Assembly (NCBI RefSeq): GCF_041435095.1
Contig: NZ_CP108025.1
Span: 6,820,001 to 6,884,000 of the forward strand
DNA length: 64,000 bases
Direction: 5' to 3'
Source of the DNA: Kitasatospora sp. NBC_00315
GTDB lineage: Bacteria; Actinomycetota; Actinomycetes; Streptomycetales; Streptomycetaceae
The notes beneath the pieces are model-generated. The model had not been told where the DNA came from. It was given only the letters and a program-made list of their open reading frames with translations, and searched no databases. Positions 61,111 through 64,000 of this stretch are shown here, in pieces. Each line of letters opens with the position of its first letter. Within the stretch, counting starts at the first letter, position 1. A program made the translations under genes and the position numbers.

Positions 61111-62028
61111 GTGGGTCACGGGACAGGTGCCGGTGCACCGTCGGGCCGGGTGGGACGCCGAACGCTGCTGCGCGCCGCCGTCGGGCTGGGCACCCTGACG
61201 GCGGCCGGCGCCGGTGCCGGCGTGGCGATGGCCGAGGACGTGCTGCCGGGGGGTGTCCGGCTGCGCCGGGTGCTCGGTCTGACCGGCCCGGACGGCACCG
61301 TCCCGAACGTCACGCCCGGTCCGCTGAACAGCTCCGACGCCCCTTCGGCCGCCCGCGGCACCACCGTGCGGATGATCACGATGCTCCCGCCCGGCGCCGC
61401 CCGCCCGGGCGACCTGCCGGTCTGCCTCGCGCTGCACGGGCGCGGCGGCAACGCGCAGAGCATGGTGGACGCCGGGCTGCCGCAGTTCCTGGCGGCGGCC
61501 GTGGCGGCGGGAGTCGCGCCGTTCGCGCTGGTCGCGGTGGACGGTGGGGACGCCTCGTACTGGCACCGCACCGGGGCCGACGATCCCCAGCGGATGCTGC
61601 TGGGCGAGCTGCCCGGCCGACTGGCCCAGCAGGGCCTGCGCGCCCCGGCGGGTGTGCTCGGCATCTCGATGGGAGGCTCCGGCGCGCTGCGCTACGCCCG
61701 GGGCCGCGGTTCGGGCTTCGGCCCGGTCGCGCTCCTCAGCCCCGCCCTCTTCCGTACCTGGGCGGACGCCCGGACGGTCGGCAGTTTCAGCACCGAGGCC
61801 GACTGGCGCGAGCACGAGCCGCTGCTGCACCTGGACCAGCCGCACGGCAGCCCGCTCGGCGTCTGGTGCGGCACCGAGGACCCGTTCTGCGGCGCGGCCC
61901 GGACGCTGGCCCCGGGTGCGGCGCAGGCGCACTTCCCGCGCGGCGAGCACACCCAGGGCTTCTGGGCCCGGGTCCTGCCGCAGGTGACCGCCTTCATGGG
62001 CAGCGCGCTGGCGGATCTGCCCGCCTGA
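61111..62028 (+). CDS. Tat-exported esterase-like alpha/beta hydrolase
   Basis: A 305-residue secreted enzyme of the esterase D/S-formylglutathione-hydrolase-like group. GTG 61111 is preceded by GGGGGAG. The N-terminus has a twin-arginine signal: GRRTLLRAAVGLG with a hydrophobic core and AMA cleavage near residue 41. The catalytic triad is visible: Ser in GISMGGSGALRYA, Asp in CGTEDPFCG and His in RGEHTQGFW. The oxyanion loop is ALHGRGGNAQSM. Substrate unknown. Unlike the protein at 52951-53760, this hydrolase keeps all catalytic residues. Confidence 0.87.
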   Translation: MGHGTGAGAPSGRVGRRTLLRAAVGLGTLTAAGAGAGVAMAEDVLPGGVRLRRVLGLTGPDGTVPNVTPGPLNSSDAPSAARGTTVRMITMLPPGAARPGDLPVCLALHGRGGNAQSMVDAGLPQFLAAAVAAGVAPFALVAVDGGDASYWHRTGADDPQRMLLGELPGRLAQQGLRAPAGVLGISMGGSGALRYARGRGSGFGPVALLSPALFRTWADARTVGSFSTEADWREHEPLLHLDQPHGSPLGVWCGTEDPFCGAARTLAPGAAQAHFPRGEHTQGFWARVLPQVTAFMGSALADLPA

Positions 62029-62129
62029 GCCGGGGGCGCCGGGAGCGGCTGCTTCCCGATCCGGGCCCGCCGGGCGGATGATCGTACCGACCCCCGGCGC
62101 GGCCGGCCCCGATCAGTACGGTGGACGAC

Positions 62130-63089
62130 ATGAGCAATCTCGACCTCAGCCCCTCCCCGACCCGCTGCGGCGGCGAGGCGGACCAGGGGCCCGTCAAGGA
62201 ACTGCTGACCGGGCGCCGGGTCAAGCTGGGAGAGAGCACCGAGGTACGCCGGCTGCTGCCCGGCCTCGGGCGGCGGATGGTCGGCGCCTGGTGCTTCGTC
62301 GACCACTACGGCCCCGACGACATCGCGGACGAGCCCGGTATGCAGGTACCGCCGCACCCGCACATGGGCCTGCAGACCGTCAGCTGGCTGCACGAGGGCG
62401 AGGTGCTGCACCGGGACAGCCTCGGCAGCCTGCAGACCGTACGGCCCTACGAGCTCGGGCTGATGACCTCCGGCCGGGCGATCTCCCACTCGGAGGAGTC
62501 CCCCCGCGAGCACGCCCGGCTGTTGCACGGCGCCCAGCTCTGGGTCGCCCTGCCGGACGGCCACCGGCACACCGCGCCCGCCTTCGAGCACCACGCCGCC
62601 CTCCCGCTCGTCACGGCGCCCGGCCTGCGCGGCACCGTCATCATGGGCACCCTCGACGGCGCCACCTCGCCCGGCACCGCGTACACCCCACTGGTGGGCG
62701 CCGACCTGGCGCTGACCGAGGGCGCCGAACTGCGCCTGCCGCTGGAGCGGGAGTTCGAGTACGCGGTGCTGGCGATGAGCGGCAGCGTGGACGTGGACGG
62801 CGTCCGGGTCGAGCCCGGCTCACTGCTCTACCTGGGCTGCGGCCGCAGCGAACTGCCCCTGCTGGCCCGGACGGACAGCGCGGTCCTGCTGCTCGGCGGA
62901 GAGCCGTTCGAGGAGGAGATCGTGATGTGGTGGAACTTCATCGGCCGCTCCGGCGCGGAGATCGCCCAGGCCCGGGAGGAGTGGGAGCAGGGCCTGCGGT
63001 TCGGTGAGGTGCGCGGCTACGACGGTGCCCGGTTGCGCGCGCCCCACGTCCCCGCCGTGCCGCTGAAGCCGCGCGGGCGGGCGCGCTGA
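62130..63089 (+). CDS. Pirin-family protein
   Basis: A 319-residue double-cupin protein. ATG 62130 is preferred over GTG 62121; neither has a Shine-Dalgarno, and a TACGGT box at 62117-62122 suggests a near-leaderless mRNA. N-terminal cupin: PPHPHMGLQTVSWLHEGEVL, with the metal His pair, then HRDSLGSLQTVRPYELGLMT and ISHSEESP. The C-terminal cupin has EFEYAVLAMSGSVDVDGVRV and ends with the pirin-typical MWWNFIGRSGAEIAQAREEW. Bacterial pirins act as metal-dependent dioxygenases or regulators; the role here is unknown. Confidence 0.9.
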   Translation: MSNLDLSPSPTRCGGEADQGPVKELLTGRRVKLGESTEVRRLLPGLGRRMVGAWCFVDHYGPDDIADEPGMQVPPHPHMGLQTVSWLHEGEVLHRDSLGSLQTVRPYELGLMTSGRAISHSEESPREHARLLHGAQLWVALPDGHRHTAPAFEHHAALPLVTAPGLRGTVIMGTLDGATSPGTAYTPLVGADLALTEGAELRLPLEREFEYAVLAMSGSVDVDGVRVEPGSLLYLGCGRSELPLLARTDSAVLLLGGEPFEEEIVMWWNFIGRSGAEIAQAREEWEQGLRFGEVRGYDGARLRAPHVPAVPLKPRGRAR

Positions 63090-63203
63090 ACCGGTCCGAC
63101 GTCTCCGGGGGTGGCCCCGCGCCTCCTGTGGTCGGCGGTGTTCCGGGAGTGGCCCCGCTGGCGGCGGAGCTTTCGTGGCGCGACCATTCAGGTGGAGGTT
63201 GCC

Positions 63204-64000
63204 ATGGCGAGGGACACACCGGAACCGCCGATCGGGCCGGTGCCGCCCGGAGCGGCTGACGGTGCTCAGCCGGAGCCGGAGCCGGACCCGGCGCCGGCTC
63301 CGAACGAACGCAGGACTCCGCTCCACCTCACACTCCCCGGGTGCTGGGGTGCCGTCGTCGTGGGGTGCCTCTCCTTCACGCCTTCGTTGCTGCCGCGCGG
63401 CGGGATCGTCCAGGGCCTCATCGTCGGCATCACCGCCGCCATCGGCTACGGGCTGGGGGTGCTCCTCGCCTGCGTCTGGCGTGCTTTCGCCGATCGCGCC
63501 CCCCGGATTCCGCGGCGTCGGGCCTGGGCCGTCTTCCTCGTCTGCGCCTTCGTCCTGTTCGCCGCCTTCTTCGCACTCGGGCAGTACTGGCAGAACGAGA
63601 TCCGCAACCTGATGGGGGTGAAGGACTACAACATCCTCTTCGCCGTCCTCTCGCCCCTCGTCGCCGCGCTGGTCTTCTGCCTCCTCCTCCTGCTCGCGCG
63701 GGGGATCCGCGGCCTCTACCGGTGGGCCGCGAGTCTGCTCCGGCGCTGGATCGGGCCCCGCGCCACCCACGCGGTCGCCTGGATCCTGGCTGCCGGTGTC
63801 ACCTATCTGATCGTCACCGGGCTGCTGCTCGACGGTCTCGTCGGCGTCGCCAACGAGACGTTCTCGCTGCGCGACACCACGACCACCGAGGGGGTGCAGC
63901 AGCCCGGATCCGCGCTGCGTTCGGGCGGACCGGACTCCCTCGTGCCCTGGGACTCGCTGGGCCGGCAGGGGCGCAACTTCACCGGGACGGGCCCTTCGGA
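63204..64000 (+). CDS. Membrane alpha/beta-hydrolase-family protein, 5' part (cut by window end)
   Basis: Open from ATG 63204 (GGAGG 6 nt upstream) to the window end, 265 codons seen. A Pro/Glu-rich cytosolic tail is followed by four or five transmembrane helices (LPGCWGAVVVGCLSFTPSLL, VFLVCAFVLFAAFFALGQYW, ILFAVLSPLVAALVFCLLLL, AWILAAGVTYLIVTGLLLDG). The FTPSLLPRGGIVQGLI motif and the later PDSLVPWDSLGRQGRNFTG junction are characteristic of actinobacterial proteins with Abhydrolase_9_N and Abhydrolase_9 domains (recalled: Rv1069c). The hydrolase domain lies beyond the window. Possibly lipid-directed. Confidence 0.8.
   Translation, partial: MARDTPEPPIGPVPPGAADGAQPEPEPDPAPAPNERRTPLHLTLPGCWGAVVVGCLSFTPSLLPRGGIVQGLIVGITAAIGYGLGVLLACVWRAFADRAPRIPRRRAWAVFLVCAFVLFAAFFALGQYWQNEIRNLMGVKDYNILFAVLSPLVAALVFCLLLLLARGIRGLYRWAASLLRRWIGPRATHAVAWILAAGVTYLIVTGLLLDGLVGVANETFSLRDTTTTEGVQQPGSALRSGGPDSLVPWDSLGRQGRNFTGTGPS

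Overview
The window is chromosomal DNA of a high-GC actinomycete, most probably Streptomycetaceae (Streptomyces or Kitasatospora). The reasons are the very GC-rich third codon positions, frequent GTG and some TTG starts, a complete BldD with its c-di-GMP motif, an sIHF gene, an actinobacterial EF-P and a helicase-degenerate PriA. The backbone order (M24 protein, efp, nusB, bldD, pyrR-pyrB-pyrC-membrane protein-carA-carB-pyrD-pyrF, sIHF, gmk, rpoZ, coaBC, metK, priA, def, fmt, rsmB, later rpe) is the classic streptomycete core order. Accessory blocks are inserted into it.

Layout. 1-6.1 kb: a proline-rich P-loop kinase-like protein, a Nei-type DNA glycosylase, a DUF3995 membrane protein, an ECF sigma factor coupled to an SRPBCC protein, an ArsR-type regulator, and an EamA exporter divergent from an XRE-cupin regulator. 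6.1-11.1 kb: degenerate M24 peptidase, efp, nusB, two extra genes (thioesterase, hypothetical) and bldD on the minus strand. 11.4-23.5 kb: the de novo UMP operon with a PyrR-type leader. It encodes two dihydroorotate dehydrogenase systems: a class 2 PyrD and a PyrK/PyrD class 1B pair. 23.8-34.3 kb: nucleoid, nucleotide, cofactor and translation housekeeping genes.

34.4-51.6 kb is an accessory lipid-transport locus. A PucR-type regulator lies divergent from two secreted proteins, followed by a complete Mce importer: MlaF/MceG-like ATPase, two YrbE permeases, MceA-F and four Mce-associated membrane proteins in an A-B-A-B arrangement. Most junctions are ATGA, GTGA or TGATG overlaps, so the proteins are probably made together as one envelope-spanning machine. 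51.8-57 kb concerns the cell envelope: a small secreted transglycosylase behind a long uncharacterised leader, a catalytically degenerate alpha/beta hydrolase, a small secreted protein, and a receptor-like Ser/Thr kinase fused to an extracellular lytic-transglycosylase domain next to an FHA protein. 57-64 kb holds an aldo/keto reductase, a C39-like protein, an SCO6745-type protein, rpe, a Tat-type esterase, a pirin and a truncated membrane alpha/beta hydrolase.

Small perfect tandem duplications (15-37 bp units) recur at gene ends and inside the Mce operon, suggesting a region prone to slippage. No tRNA, rRNA, insertion sequence or CRISPR array was seen. All function calls come from reading motifs and gene order; no database search was run.
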